DNA of 64,000 nt from contig JBBFLF010000004.1 of the NCBI GenBank assembly GCA_037481655.1, forward strand, positions 86,006 to 150,005, written 5' to 3'. Origin of the DNA: Desulfobaccales bacterium (GTDB lineage Bacteria > Desulfobacterota > Desulfobaccia > Desulfobaccales > 0-14-0-80-60-11). Positions 18,243 through 27,546 of this stretch are shown one piece after another. Positions within the stretch are counted from its first letter, which is position 1, and each line of letters starts with the position of its first letter. The translations under genes were made by a program, and so were the position numbers. The notes under the pieces are model-generated. The model saw nothing but the letters and a program-made list of their open reading frames with translations, searched no databases and was not told where the DNA came from.

Positions 18243-19652
18243 ATGCCGGAAGGAACCCTGTGCAACAAACAACCCGTCACCACCAAGGAGCAGCTGGACG
18301 CCCTCCTCGCGGACAAGACCGGCAAGATTTACTACGAGGAGATGAAGCACCTGGACGTGGACACGGAGAAGCTGGCGGAGACCCTCCAGGCCACCTGCAA
18401 GTCCCGGATCCGCACCTGGCTGGAGATCTGCGCCCACTGCGGCCTGTGTGCCGACAGCTGCTTCTTTTATCTGGCCAACGGCAAGGACCCGACGCAGGTC
18501 CCGGCCTACAAGATCCAGTCCACCCTGGGGGAGATCGTCCGCAAAAACGGCCAGGTGGACAATGCCCACATGCGCTACTGCATGGATGTGGCTTGGGGCA
18601 AATGCACCTGCTGCAACCGCTGCGGCACCTTCTGCCCCTACGGCATTGACATGGGGGTGATGTTCAGTTACCTCAGGGGTCTGTGCTTCTCCCAGGGGTT
18701 TGTGCCCTGGGAGCTCAAGATCGGCTCCGGCATGCACCGCATCTTCCGGGCCCAGATGGACGTCACCCCGGAGGACTTCGTGGAGACCTGCGAGTGGATG
18801 TGTGAGGAGCAGCAGGAGGAATGGCCCGGCCTGGAGATCCCGGTGGACAAGGTGGGGGCCGACATCCTCTACACCTGCAACGCCCGGGAGCCCAAGCACT
18901 ACCCCGAGGACATCGCCGAGGCCGCCATCCTCTTCCACATCGCCGGCGAGGACTGGACGGTGCCCAGCGAGGGCTGGGATCAGACCTCGCTTACCATGTT
19001 CGCCGGCGACTGGGAGGGGGCCCGGCTGCAGGTGGAGGGCATCTACAAGGCCATTGAGCGCCTCAAGCCCAAGCGGGTGCTGGGGACCGAGTGCGGCCAT
19101 GCCCATCGGGCCACGGTCATTGAAGGCCCCTACTGGGTGGGCCGGGAAGACGGCCGGCCGCCGGTGCCGTATCTCCATTACACCGAATGGGTGGCCGAGG
19201 CCCTGCGCACCGGCAAGCTGAAGATCGACCCGGCCAAGCGCATCAAAGAGCCCGTCACCCTGCAGGACTCCTGCAACTACATCCGCAACTATGGCTTGAA
19301 GGATGTCACCCGGGAGATCATGAGCTACATCGTGGAGCCCGGCTACTTCGTGGAGATGGAGCCTTGCAAGGAATACAACTTCTGCTGCGGCGGCGGCGGG
19401 GGCTTGAACGGCATCGGCCTTTACCGCCAGCAGCGGAACATCGGCTTCAAGGTGAAACGGGACCAGATCAAGGCCACCGGCGCCAAGCTGGTCATCGCGC
19501 CCTGCCATAACTGCTGGGACGCCATCCGGGACATGGAGGAGATCTACGAGCTGGGCATCCGCTGGAGCTTCCTCAAGCCCCTGCTCCTCAAGATGGTCAT
19601 TGTCCCGGAGCACCTGAAGCCCAAGGAAGAAGGCGAGGAAGAGGAAGAGTAA
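18243..19652 (+). CDS. hmcF: Hmc complex HdrD-like cytoplasmic iron-sulfur subunit
   Basis: This 469-aa soluble protein has two ferredoxin-type clusters ([25 protein letters not shown], about 62-135). Two Cys-rich CCG-type domains follow, the second with [15 protein letters not shown] and APCHNCWD. This is the HdrD/DsrK design that takes electrons from the membrane and reduces a cytoplasmic acceptor. The AAGGAG ribosome-binding site is clear. It is the last gene of the operon, followed by a strong bidirectional terminator. Confidence 0.95.
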   Translation: MPEGTLCNKQPVTTKEQLDALLADKTGKIYYEEMKHLDVDTEKLAETLQATCKSRIRTWLEICAHCGLCADSCFFYLANGKDPTQVPAYKIQSTLGEIVRKNGQVDNAHMRYCMDVAWGKCTCCNRCGTFCPYGIDMGVMFSYLRGLCFSQGFVPWELKIGSGMHRIFRAQMDVTPEDFVETCEWMCEEQQEEWPGLEIPVDKVGADILYTCNAREPKHYPEDIAEAAILFHIAGEDWTVPSEGWDQTSLTMFAGDWEGARLQVEGIYKAIERLKPKRVLGTECGHAHRATVIEGPYWVGREDGRPPVPYLHYTEWVAEALRTGKLKIDPAKRIKEPVTLQDSCNYIRNYGLKDVTREIMSYIVEPGYFVEMEPCKEYNFCCGGGGGLNGIGLYRQQRNIGFKVKRDQIKATGAKLVIAPCHNCWDAIRDMEEIYELGIRWSFLKPLLLKMVIVPEHLKPKEEGEEEEE

Positions 19653-19691
19653 GCTAAACGCCGGGGCTAAGCCCCCGGTGCACAAAAGAAA

Positions 19692-19718
19692 GGCGGGCTT
19701 ATGCCCGCCTTTTCTTTT
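19692..19718. terminator. Bidirectional rho-independent terminator
   Basis: GGCGGGC-TTAT-GCCCGCC is a perfect 7-bp hairpin followed by TTTTCTTTT and preceded by AAAAGAAA. It can stop hmcF transcription on the plus strand and the phosphofructokinase gene on the minus strand. Confidence 0.88.
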
Positions 19719-19721
19719 GTG

Positions 19722-19853
19722 GTGGGAGAGGGGGCCAGGGAGCGTGCCCCCTGCCCCCTCTCCCACACCCCCTCCCCCAACCCCTTATGGGGGGGTTGGG
19801 AGGGGAGTGTGAGGGGAGGGCGGGGGGCCTGTGGTCCCCCGGCCCTCCCCTCA
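19722..19853 (+). repeat. GC-rich multi-hairpin intergenic repeat, copy 1
   Basis: This copy has the full three-hairpin layout: hairpin A (19722-19766, stem GTGGGAGAGGGGGC with one bulged C), hairpin B around CCCCAACCCC...GGGGTTGGG, and hairpin C with GGCGGGG...CCCC. It runs up to the stop codon of the phosphofructokinase gene. Confidence 0.75.
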
Positions 19854-21542
19854 CCTTTCCAGACTGTTGAAGAGCAGGGTCAGGGGCTTGCTGTCCGCCG
19901 CGGCGCCGTGGAACTGGATGGGGCCGGGGAAGCGGTAATCGTCCTCAAGGGCCCACTTGGCCCGCTCCTCCTCCAGCACCCGGAAGGCCCGGGATTCCAG
20001 GTCCACCTTCTGCTTGGCAATAACCAGTTCCAGGCGGCCCGCCCGCTCTTCCAGGTGCATAAGCGCCGCCAGGGGGACACCCACCGGCTGCCAATCCTCC
20101 ACCGGCCGGTGCAGGTGGCGGATGCCCGCCATGTAGCCGGTGAGGCCCTGGGAGAGAAGCGCAAAGGCCGCCGCCCCCAGGTTGTAGCCGTAGTCGCAGT
20201 CGAACTTGCTGGGGAAGGTGCCCCGGCCGTCGTAACCGTAGTAGTGGTTCTGGGTGCGGAAGGTGCCCTTATAAATCCCCTTGGCCCGCTGCTTGCGGAG
20301 ATAGGTGGCCACCATCTCCTGGAGGATGCGCTCGGTGTTCACCTGGGCAAAGGGGAAGTTGCCGTGGCTGTCCCGGGGCAAGAGCAGGCCCCGCTGCAAG
20401 AGCGACGGAAAGCCCAAAAACACCCGGCTGTCATAGTCCCGCCAGATGTCGCTGTTGTCGATGAGCTGCACCTGGTCCTCAAAGGAGAGCTTATGGAAGG
20501 ACTCCTCCTCATGAGCCTCCCGGTTGTAGGCGGCGATGATGTAGCTGATCTTGATGATGAGCACATTGATTTCGTGAATGAACTCGAGGATGCCCTCCGG
20601 GATGAGCACGGTGCCGTAATCCTTGCCTTGGCGGGAGCGCTCCACCACCACATCGGCAATGAGGCGCACCACGTTGTGGATGGTGAGCTCCTTTTCCTCG
20701 ATCTCTTCGCCGATGAGAACCACATTGGGGTGGGTCTGCAGGGCCACCTCCAGCACGATGTGGGAGGCGCTGCGACCCATGAGGCGGTTGAAGTGCCAAT
20801 ATTTGCGGTCGGAGGTGCAGTCGGCGTTGAGGTTGCCCACCTCGGTGGCGAAGGCCAGGCAGGCGGAGTGAAACCCGAAGGGCACCTCCACCAGCCCCGG
20901 CACCTTGAGGTCGCCGTCAATGGTTTTGGGGATGCCGATGACCTGGACCCCCGCCTCCCGGAGGTGCTCCGCCAGGAAGGCGGCATTGGTATTGGAGTCG
21001 TCGCCGCCCACCACCACCAGGCCGTCCAGGTGCAGCTCGGCGCACGTGCCCCGGCATTGGGCCAGTTTCTCCGGGGTGTCGATCTTGTCCCGGCCGGTGC
21101 CCAGCATATGAAAGCCGCCGGTGTTGAAGTGCTTCTCCACCATCTCCCGGGTGATCTCCACCCACTTGCCCACCATGATGCCCTTGGGCCCGCCCAGAAA
21201 CCCCAGCACCCGGGTCTCGGGGTGGGCCCGCACGGCGGCGTCAAACAGGCCGGCAATGACGTTGTGGCCACCGGGGGCCGGGCCCCCGGAGAGCACCACC
21301 CCCAGTCGGCGGGGGCGAGGAGGCAGCGGCGCGTCCTGAGGCAAAAGCTCCACGAGGGCATTGCCGCTGACAAAGGGAAGCTGCTCCCGGGCCGCCTTGA
21401 GGACCTCCAGGGAGATATCCGGGACGGGCCTCGCGGTCACGGCCGGCGCTGCCAAGGCGGGACATAAGGGGGGCCGGTACTCCCGGCGCTCCCGTAAAAA
21501 AGGCGACTCAGAAGATAAAAGGTCACGCCAGACCTCGGTCAT
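19851..21542 (-). CDS. pfp: PPi-dependent 6-phosphofructokinase, long type
   Basis: This 563-aa protein catalyses the reversible phosphorylation of fructose 6-phosphate with pyrophosphate. Motifs are LSGGPAPGGHN, the GGDDSNTNA phosphate-donor loop with the second Asp typical of PPi enzymes, PKTIDGDLK at the active site and MGRSASH. The length fits the long, plant-like group rather than the 320-aa bacterial ATP-PFK. The start at 21542 is preferred because AAGGAG lies 7 bp upstream; an ATG at 21557 has no ribosome-binding site. Use of PPi suits an anaerobe with limited ATP, and sulfate activation by ATP sulfurylase generates PPi. Confidence 0.9.
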   Translation of the reverse strand: MTEVWRDLLSSESPFLRERREYRPPLCPALAAPAVTARPVPDISLEVLKAAREQLPFVSGNALVELLPQDAPLPPRPRRLGVVLSGGPAPGGHNVIAGLFDAAVRAHPETRVLGFLGGPKGIMVGKWVEITREMVEKHFNTGGFHMLGTGRDKIDTPEKLAQCRGTCAELHLDGLVVVGGDDSNTNAAFLAEHLREAGVQVIGIPKTIDGDLKVPGLVEVPFGFHSACLAFATEVGNLNADCTSDRKYWHFNRLMGRSASHIVLEVALQTHPNVVLIGEEIEEKELTIHNVVRLIADVVVERSRQGKDYGTVLIPEGILEFIHEINVLIIKISYIIAAYNREAHEEESFHKLSFEDQVQLIDNSDIWRDYDSRVFLGFPSLLQRGLLLPRDSHGNFPFAQVNTERILQEMVATYLRKQRAKGIYKGTFRTQNHYYGYDGRGTFPSKFDCDYGYNLGAAAFALLSQGLTGYMAGIRHLHRPVEDWQPVGVPLAALMHLEERAGRLELVIAKQKVDLESRAFRVLEEERAKWALEDDYRFPGPIQFHGAAADSKPLTLLFNSLER

Positions 21543-21925
21543 GTCCTGCTCCTTCATCTGTGGGGAATTGCTCTGTGCCAGCCCTCAAAGAACCCCATTT
21601 GTCCGGCAGAGTCAATGGAAAAATCCCCCGGGCTAGGGTTTTTGGCCCTCGAAGCCGACAAAGAAAAAAGCAAAGGCTGCCGGAGTTGAGTTAACATTGC
21701 CCTGCCGGCCGGTTCCTTATATGATGAGACTGTAAAGAGAATTTTCCGAGGATGAGACCGGGAAATTACCGAGCCTTTCCCCTCTCCTCATAACTCCCTC
21801 CCCCCTTTTTATTTAGGGGCGAGTGAGGCCCTGGGAGAGGACAGGCCCACCGGTCCCTGGTCCCCTCTCCTATAACCCTGGCCAGGGGGAGAGCCACGAT
21901 CCGCATCCGTCACGCCGCCGCCAGC
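21543..21925. other. Intergenic region with promoter-like site and repeat fragment
   Basis: This is 383 bp without a supported gene. A promoter-like pair TTGCCC (21697-21702) and TATGAT (21720-21725) with 17-bp spacing faces right. From about 21778 to 21890 there is a diverged, reverse-oriented copy of the GC-rich hairpin repeat. Confidence 0.5.
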
Positions 21926-22285
21926 GTGCCTTCTGCCTCTGGCGGCCCGAGCCGAAGGACCCGCCGGACCGGGCGGGCTGTCAGGGGCAGCCTGCTGACG
22001 CTGGCGTTTGTTCTGCTCTTGGCCGCCTCCGGGCCCTCCCCGCAAAATGACCCCCACGGGACGACCCCCCGTCCACCGGCCGGCGCCTGGGAGATCCACG
22101 TGCAGGTGGACCCCCAGGGGACCCGGGTTGAGGTGCAGGGGCGGGACACCAGCCTCAGTAATCCCCAAGGGGAAATTATCCTTAAACCGGGGGAGGCAGG
22201 GGTGGGCGTCCCCGGCCAGGCGCCGCGGAAATTCACTCCCCCGGAATTCCCCCCCGACTCCCCCTCCCCTGCTCCCGCCCCCTGA
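21926..22285 (+). CDS. Hypothetical small exported protein
   Basis: This possible 119-aa protein starts at GTG. A hydrophobic run LLTLAFVLLLAASG (about 23-36) after basic residues looks like a signal peptide. The mature part is Pro-rich at both ends with a short beta-like core (WEIHVQVDPQGTRVEVQGRD). No family is recognised and no good ribosome-binding site is visible. In GC-rich DNA an open frame of this size can be accidental, but the signal-like N-terminus and the third-position pattern favour a gene. Confidence 0.4.
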   Translation: MPSASGGPSRRTRRTGRAVRGSLLTLAFVLLLAASGPSPQNDPHGTTPRPPAGAWEIHVQVDPQGTRVEVQGRDTSLSNPQGEIILKPGEAGVGVPGQAPRKFTPPEFPPDSPSPAPAP

Positions 22286-22307
22286 GAGCCGCCTCGGCTT
22301 GCCAGAG

Positions 22308-23708
22308 TCAGCAAGCCACTGTCTGGTGCGGGGCCGGGATCTGCACCTGAGAGAGGCCCAGCTCCTGATTCAGGGCGCCGGCCAGGCTGCTCAAGGCCTC
22401 CGGTTCGCCATGCACCAAAAACAACTGCTCCGGGGGTGCCTCGAAGGCCTTCACCCAGCCCAGCAAATCCTCCCGGTCGGCGTGGCCGCTGAAGCCGTTC
22501 AAGGTCACCACCTGGGCCCGCAGGCGGTACTCCTCCCCGAAGATGCGCACCACCGGCTGCTTCTCCACCAGGCGGCGGCCCAGGGTGTTGGGGGCCTGCC
22601 AACCCACGATGAGGATGGTGTGGCGGTGATCCTCCACGGTGTTTTTCAGGTGGTGCTGGATGCGGCCGGCCTCACACATCCCCGAGGCGCTGATGATGAC
22701 GCAGGGCCCGGCCAGGAGGTTGAGGGCCTTGGAGTCCTCCACCTCCCGGATGTAGGTGAGCCGCCGGAAGCCGAAGACGTCCCGGTCCGGGTCCTGCCTG
22801 AGTTCCGCCAGGGTGGCCTCATCGAAGCATTCGGGGTGGCTGCGGAAGACCTGGGTGACGTCCACCGCCAGGGGACTGTCCACAAAGACGGGGATCTCCG
22901 GCAGGTCGCCCTGATTGTAGAGGCGGTTGAGAAGCAGCACCAGGAGCTGGGTGCGCTCCACCGCGAAGGCCGGAATGATGACCTTGCCGCCCCGCCGGGC
23001 GGTGGCCCGGATCACCTCCCTTAAGGCCGCGGCGGACTCTTCCAAGGGGGGGTGGCGGCGGTCGCCGTAGGTGCCCTCCACAAGCAGGATATCCGCCCGC
23101 CCCGGATGGGCGGGGTCCCGCAATAGAGGCAGCCCCGGGCGCCCCAGATCGCCGGAAAACACCAATCGGCGTCGCCTTCCTCCCTCCTCCACCTCCAGCA
23201 CCACGATGGCGGAGCCCAGCATGTGGCCGGCATCCAAAAACGTGAGAGTGACTCCCGGCAGGATGGGGTGGGGCCGGTCATAGGGGAGACCCACCACCTG
23301 CCTGAGGGCCCGGGTGGCATCGGCCTCGGTGTAGATGGGCTCCACCGGGGGCTCCCCTTTTTGGAGCCGCTTCTTGTTGACGTACTCCACATCCCGCTCC
23401 TGCAGGCGGCCGCTGTCCAGGAGCATGGCGCCCAAAAGATCGGCGGTGGCCCGGGTGCAGTAGATGGGGCCGTCATAGCCGCTTTTTACCAGGTTGGGGA
23501 GATTGCCGGAGTGGTCGATGTGGGCGTGGGAGAGGACCGTGGCTTCCACCTCCCGGACCGGGAAAGGCAGGTGCCGGTTGCGCTCCCGGGATTCGTCCCG
23601 CTTGCCCTGATAAAGGCCGCAGTCCAGAAGCAGGCGGCGGCCGTTGAGGGTAAGCAGGTGCTGAGAGCCGGTCACGGTCTGGGCCGCGCCATGAAAGGTG
23701 ATCTGCAT
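22308..23708 (-). CDS. Metallo-beta-lactamase/beta-CASP RNA-processing-type exonuclease
   Basis: This 466-aa protein resembles the YSH1/CPSF73-like bacterial family. Metal-binding motifs include SHAHIDHSG, the DAGHMLGS loop, FSGDLGR and the C-terminal NGFSGHADRE. The beta-CASP insert carries PAFAVERTQ and ISASGMCEAGRI. Such proteins are RNA nucleases, though exact substrates are unknown for most. The start is set at MQITFHGAAQ, with a GAGGGGGG ribosome-binding site. It stands alone, divergent from the kinase gene at 23997. Confidence 0.88.
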   Translation of the reverse strand: MQITFHGAAQTVTGSQHLLTLNGRRLLLDCGLYQGKRDESRERNRHLPFPVREVEATVLSHAHIDHSGNLPNLVKSGYDGPIYCTRATADLLGAMLLDSGRLQERDVEYVNKKRLQKGEPPVEPIYTEADATRALRQVVGLPYDRPHPILPGVTLTFLDAGHMLGSAIVVLEVEEGGRRRRLVFSGDLGRPGLPLLRDPAHPGRADILLVEGTYGDRRHPPLEESAAALREVIRATARRGGKVIIPAFAVERTQLLVLLLNRLYNQGDLPEIPVFVDSPLAVDVTQVFRSHPECFDEATLAELRQDPDRDVFGFRRLTYIREVEDSKALNLLAGPCVIISASGMCEAGRIQHHLKNTVEDHRHTILIVGWQAPNTLGRRLVEKQPVVRIFGEEYRLRAQVVTLNGFSGHADREDLLGWVKAFEAPPEQLFLVHGEPEALSSLAGALNQELGLSQVQIPAPHQTVAC

Positions 23709-23870
23709 GCGTCCCCCCCTCACCTTGCCCGCCGCAGGCCCCCGTGCTTGGAGGACCGTCGGCGGGTCGCTCCATCATCGCGCCGGCTGCCCCGGCAGGC
23801 AAGGTTCTTGCATCAAATTTCGTTCAAAGACCGGAAAGCGGGCGGGCGGCCTGCAGAAGGAAAATCCGCC

Positions 23871-23900
23871 TTGACAGGCCTTTTGGCCTTCCCGTAGGAT
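23871..23900 (+). promoter_or_regulatory. Sigma-70-type promoter
   Basis: TTGACA (23871-23876), an 18-bp spacer and TAGGAT (23895-23900) lie about 97 bp upstream of the kinase start. The -35 box is a perfect match and the -10 box keeps TA...T. Confidence 0.55.
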
Positions 23901-23996
23901 GGTGATTGTTCTCACAAACCTCGGGCCGGCGGCGGCGACAATCCCACCTGCCGGGTGTGATTGCAGCCTCCCTGGCTGACCGGCCCAGCGGCTCAT

Positions 23997-25655
23997 ATGG
24001 ACAAAGGTCACCTGCAGAAACTCCGGTGGGAGATCGTCGCCACCATCATCGGTTTTTCCGTGGTACCCCTGCTGCTGTTGGGGGCGGTGTTCTACCACGA
24101 ATTCAGCTCCTCCTACCATGCTAAGGTGCGGGAGAGCCTGCGCACCCTGGTGGACAACCGCCGGGGGGCGCTGGACCTGTTTCTGGAGGAGCGGGTTTCC
24201 CAGCTGGTCACCCTGGCCCACACCCACACCCTGGAGACCATCAGTGAGGAGAATTATCTCAACAAGGTCTTCAACATCATGCAAGCCCGCTCCCGCTCTT
24301 ACATGGACCTGGGGGTCATCGACGAGGACGGCAACCACCTGGCCTATGTGGGACCTTATTACAGTCTTCTCAAGGGGGTGAATTACAAAGGGGAGGAGTG
24401 GTTCAACGCCGTCATGGCCCAAGGCATCCACATCAGCGATGTCTTTCTGGGCTTCCGCAAGGTGCCTCACTTCATCATTGCGGTCTTGGTCCGGGAACGG
24501 CAACGCATCTGGATCCTGAGGGCCACCATCGACTCCGACATCATCGAAAACATTGTCCGGGCTGCCTGGATCGGCAAGAAGGGGGACGCCTTCATCATCA
24601 ACCGGGAGAACATCCTGCAGACCTCCCCGCGGTTCAGCGGCACCCTTTTGGGCCCGCCCGCGACGCCGGACTTCTCCAAGGCCGTGGGCACCCTGGTGGA
24701 AGAGCTCAGCCACGCCGGGGAAAAATCCCTCTATGGGGCGGCACCCCTCTCCTCCCATCGCCGCTGGGTCATCGTGGTTCAGGAGGATCCCGCCGAACAG
24801 TTAAGCCCTCTTCTTAGCGCCCGCCTCCTGGGGCTGGTCATCGGCCTGTTTGGCATCGCCCTCATCGTCACCGGTGCCTGGTTCAGCAGCCAGGCCATGA
24901 TGCGGGAACTCTTGGAGATGGAGCGCAAAAAAGCCGCCAGCGAGCATATGGCCATCCAAAGCAGCAAGATGGCGGCCTTGGGAAAGATGGCGGCCGGCAT
25001 CGCCCACGAAATCAACAATCCCCTGGCGGTCATCGGGGAGAAGGCGGGCTGGATCAAGGACCTCCTCAAGGAGGAGGACATCTCCAAGAGCCCCAATTTC
25101 CAGGAATTCGCCGACGCGGTGGCCAAAATCGAGTATCATGTGCTCCGGGCCAAGAAAATCACCCATCGCCTCTTAAGTTTCGGGCGGCGCATGGAGCCGG
25201 TCAAAGAGCAGGTGGACGTCAACCAGGTGCTGGATGAGACCATCGACTTCCTGGAAAATGAGGCCCGTTATCGCTCCATTGACATCCAGACGGACCTGGC
25301 CCCGGATCTGCCCACCATTACCAGCGATGCCTCCCAGTTGCAGCAGGTGTTTTTGAACATCATCAACAATGCCATTGACGCCATCGGCAAAAACGGCCTC
25401 ATTCAGATCAAGACCCGTTATATGCCCAAACATGCCCAGATCGCCATTGAAATCAGCGACAACGGTCCGGGCATTCCCAAGGAATATCTGGACAAAATCT
25501 TTGACCCCTTTTTCACCACCAAAGAGGTGGGCAAGGGCACGGGGTTGGGACTTTCCATCTCTTACAGCATCGTGGAGAATCTGGGGGGACGCATGATGGT
25601 GGCCAGCCAGGAGGGCGAGGGCACCACCTTCACCATCTACCTCCCGGCAAAATGA
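23997..25655 (+). CDS. Membrane sensor histidine kinase with extracytoplasmic sensor domain
   Basis: This 552-aa protein has a membrane helix at about 14-36 ([19 protein letters not shown]). A periplasmic domain of some 240 residues of the dCache kind follows ([18 protein letters not shown]), with a second helix near 280-305. The cytoplasmic kinase has H-box [31 protein letters not shown] and GTGLGLSIS. It is the first gene of kinase-receiver-kinase-receiver; the receiver gene follows 81 bp later. The signal sensed is unknown. Confidence 0.9.
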   Translation: MDKGHLQKLRWEIVATIIGFSVVPLLLLGAVFYHEFSSSYHAKVRESLRTLVDNRRGALDLFLEERVSQLVTLAHTHTLETISEENYLNKVFNIMQARSRSYMDLGVIDEDGNHLAYVGPYYSLLKGVNYKGEEWFNAVMAQGIHISDVFLGFRKVPHFIIAVLVRERQRIWILRATIDSDIIENIVRAAWIGKKGDAFIINRENILQTSPRFSGTLLGPPATPDFSKAVGTLVEELSHAGEKSLYGAAPLSSHRRWVIVVQEDPAEQLSPLLSARLLGLVIGLFGIALIVTGAWFSSQAMMRELLEMERKKAASEHMAIQSSKMAALGKMAAGIAHEINNPLAVIGEKAGWIKDLLKEEDISKSPNFQEFADAVAKIEYHVLRAKKITHRLLSFGRRMEPVKEQVDVNQVLDETIDFLENEARYRSIDIQTDLAPDLPTITSDASQLQQVFLNIINNAIDAIGKNGLIQIKTRYMPKHAQIAIEISDNGPGIPKEYLDKIFDPFFTTKEVGKGTGLGLSISYSIVENLGGRMMVASQEGEGTTFTIYLPAK

Positions 25656-25736
25656 GGCGGGCAGGTTCTCCGGTGGCATCTGGTGCCCCTGGAGGAGCAA
25701 CCGGCCGGCCACGCCGGGCGGCAGGCGAGGCGGATC

Positions 25737-26126
25737 ATGGAAAGATTCAAGGTTCTGGTGGTGGATGATGAAGATGATTTCCGGGAGACCATCGTCAAGC
25801 GGCTCCGGGGCCGCAACCTGGACACCACCGGGGTTGCCAGCGGCGAAGAGGCGCTGAAAGTCATGGCTCAGGAGAGCTTCGATGTGGTGGTGCTGGATGT
25901 GCGCATGCCCGGCATGGACGGCATCGAGGCCTTGAAAGAAATGAAAAAGCGCTGGCCTTTGACCGAGGTCATCATGCTCACCGGCCACGCCTCGGTGGAG
26001 TCCGGCATCCAGGGCATGCAGTTGGGGGCCTTCGATTACGTCATGAAGCCGGTCCCCCTGGATGAACTGCTGGACAAGATGCGGCAGGCCTATGAGCGCA
26101 AGAAGATTCAGGAGGGGAAATTTTAA
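25737..26126 (+). CDS. Single-domain response regulator
   Basis: This 129-aa CheY-like receiver has the acidic pocket VVDDEDD, phospho-Asp in VVLDVRMPGMDG, Thr in MLTGHAS and Lys in VMKPVP. There is no output domain, so it must act by protein contact or as a phosphorelay step. It sits between two kinase genes. Confidence 0.92.
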   Translation: MERFKVLVVDDEDDFRETIVKRLRGRNLDTTGVASGEEALKVMAQESFDVVVLDVRMPGMDGIEALKEMKKRWPLTEVIMLTGHASVESGIQGMQLGAFDYVMKPVPLDELLDKMRQAYERKKIQEGKF

Positions 26127-26176
26127 CCCCAGACGTCCCAGGGCCGGGAGGCCCTTGAGGACCCAGGACCGCACCC

Positions 26177-27118
26177 ATGTCGCCCAGCCGTTCCCCCGGG
26201 GCCGAGCGCTGGTGGCTGCCGTGGCTGGCGCCCACCCTGACCCTTTTGGCCGGGCTGCTCTGCTGGTGGGGGGGATATTGGCTCTGCGGGGTGGCCGCCG
26301 TGGGGCTCAGCGCCCTGGGATTCTATGGGGTCCACACCCTCAGCGTCCGGCTCACTCAGGCGGAAAATTCCCGCCAGCTCATGGACGAGCGCCTGCTCAC
26401 CACCCAGAAGCTGGCGGCCATCGGGGAGCTGGCGGCGGGGATTTCCCATGAAATCAACAACCCCCTGGCCATCATCCGGCAGGAGGCGGAATGGCTGGAA
26501 GAACTCCTGAAAGGCGCCCGCTTCCAGGACCAGGCCCAGCTGCTGGAATTCCGGGAATCCCTTAAAGAAATTGTCCTGGCAGTGGAGCGGGCCCGGGAGG
26601 TCACCGGCAAGGTCCTGGAGCTGGCCCGGGAACGCCAGCCGGTCATCCAGAAGCTGGACCTCAACCGCCTCCTGGAGGATATGGCCCGGTTGGTGGAGCA
26701 CGAAGCCAGAAAGAAAAATATCGTCATCGAGCGGCGGTTGGCGCCGGACCTGCCGCCCTTGGAGTCGGACGGGCCGCTCTTGCGCCAGGCGGTGCTCAAC
26801 CTCCTCACCAATGCCTATCAGGCCATTGAGGGGGGCGGCACCATCACCATCACCAGCAGTTGGGCCGGCCCGGACCATGTGAAGATCGCCATCCGGGACA
26901 CCGGCGTGGGCATTCCCCCGGAGATGCTGGACAAGATCTTTCTGCCTTTTTACACCACCAAACCGCCGGGCACCGGCACCGGCCTGGGCCTGGCCATCAC
27001 CCAGACCATCATCCACCGGCTGGGAGGCACCATCAGCGTGGCCAGCCAGCCGAAACACGGCACCACCTTTACCATCGTGCTCCCCTTGAGCTGGGAGCCG
27101 CAGGAACAGAAGGCATGA
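26177..27118 (+). CDS. Membrane histidine kinase without a periplasmic sensor domain
   Basis: This 313-aa protein has two closely spaced helices at about 12-55 (LAPTLTLLAGLLCWWGGYWL and CGVAAVGLSALGFYGVH). The kinase core follows directly: H-box [42 protein letters not shown]. Lacking a sensor domain, it may respond to the membrane state or to a partner protein. The stop codon overlaps the start of the next receiver gene. Confidence 0.9.
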   Translation: MSPSRSPGAERWWLPWLAPTLTLLAGLLCWWGGYWLCGVAAVGLSALGFYGVHTLSVRLTQAENSRQLMDERLLTTQKLAAIGELAAGISHEINNPLAIIRQEAEWLEELLKGARFQDQAQLLEFRESLKEIVLAVERAREVTGKVLELARERQPVIQKLDLNRLLEDMARLVEHEARKKNIVIERRLAPDLPPLESDGPLLRQAVLNLLTNAYQAIEGGGTITITSSWAGPDHVKIAIRDTGVGIPPEMLDKIFLPFYTTKPPGTGTGLGLAITQTIIHRLGGTISVASQPKHGTTFTIVLPLSWEPQEQKA

Positions 27119-27540
27119 ATAACGCAATCCGGGTCCTGGTGGTGGATGATGAGGCCCGCTTCCGCACCACGTTGGCCAAGATGCTGCGCTCCCGGGGGTT
27201 GGTGGTGGAGGCGGTGGGAAGCGGCGAGGAATGCCTGACGGAACTGGATGACCGCCCTTATGATGTGGTGCTCCTGGACATTCGCATGCCCGGCCTGGGC
27301 GGTCTCGAGACCCTGCGCCTCCTGAAGGAGCGGCATCCGGAGGTGGAGGTGGTGATGCTCAGCGGCCACGCCAATCTGGATACCGCCATTGAGCTTTTGA
27401 AACTGGGGGCTTACGACTATCTGGTGAAGCCCTGCCCCCTGGAAGAGGTCCTGCTGAAGATTGAGAACGCCTTTGAAAAGAAGCAGGAACTGGAGCGCAT
27501 CAAGGCCCAGGCCGCCCGCCGGGGGGAGACCGGGGACTGA
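27115..27540 (+). CDS. Single-domain response regulator
   Basis: This 141-aa receiver has VVDDEAR, phospho-Asp in VVLLDIRMPGLGG, Ser in MLSGHAN and Lys in LVKPCP. The last 25 residues form a charged helix (AFEKKQELERIKAQAARRGE). There is no DNA-binding domain. Overlap with the kinase gene (ATGA) shows coupled translation. It is the last gene before the convergent PEP-synthase-like gene. Confidence 0.92.
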   Translation: MNNAIRVLVVDDEARFRTTLAKMLRSRGLVVEAVGSGEECLTELDDRPYDVVLLDIRMPGLGGLETLRLLKERHPEVEVVMLSGHANLDTAIELLKLGAYDYLVKPCPLEEVLLKIENAFEKKQELERIKAQAARRGETGD

Positions 27541-27546
27541 GCGGCT

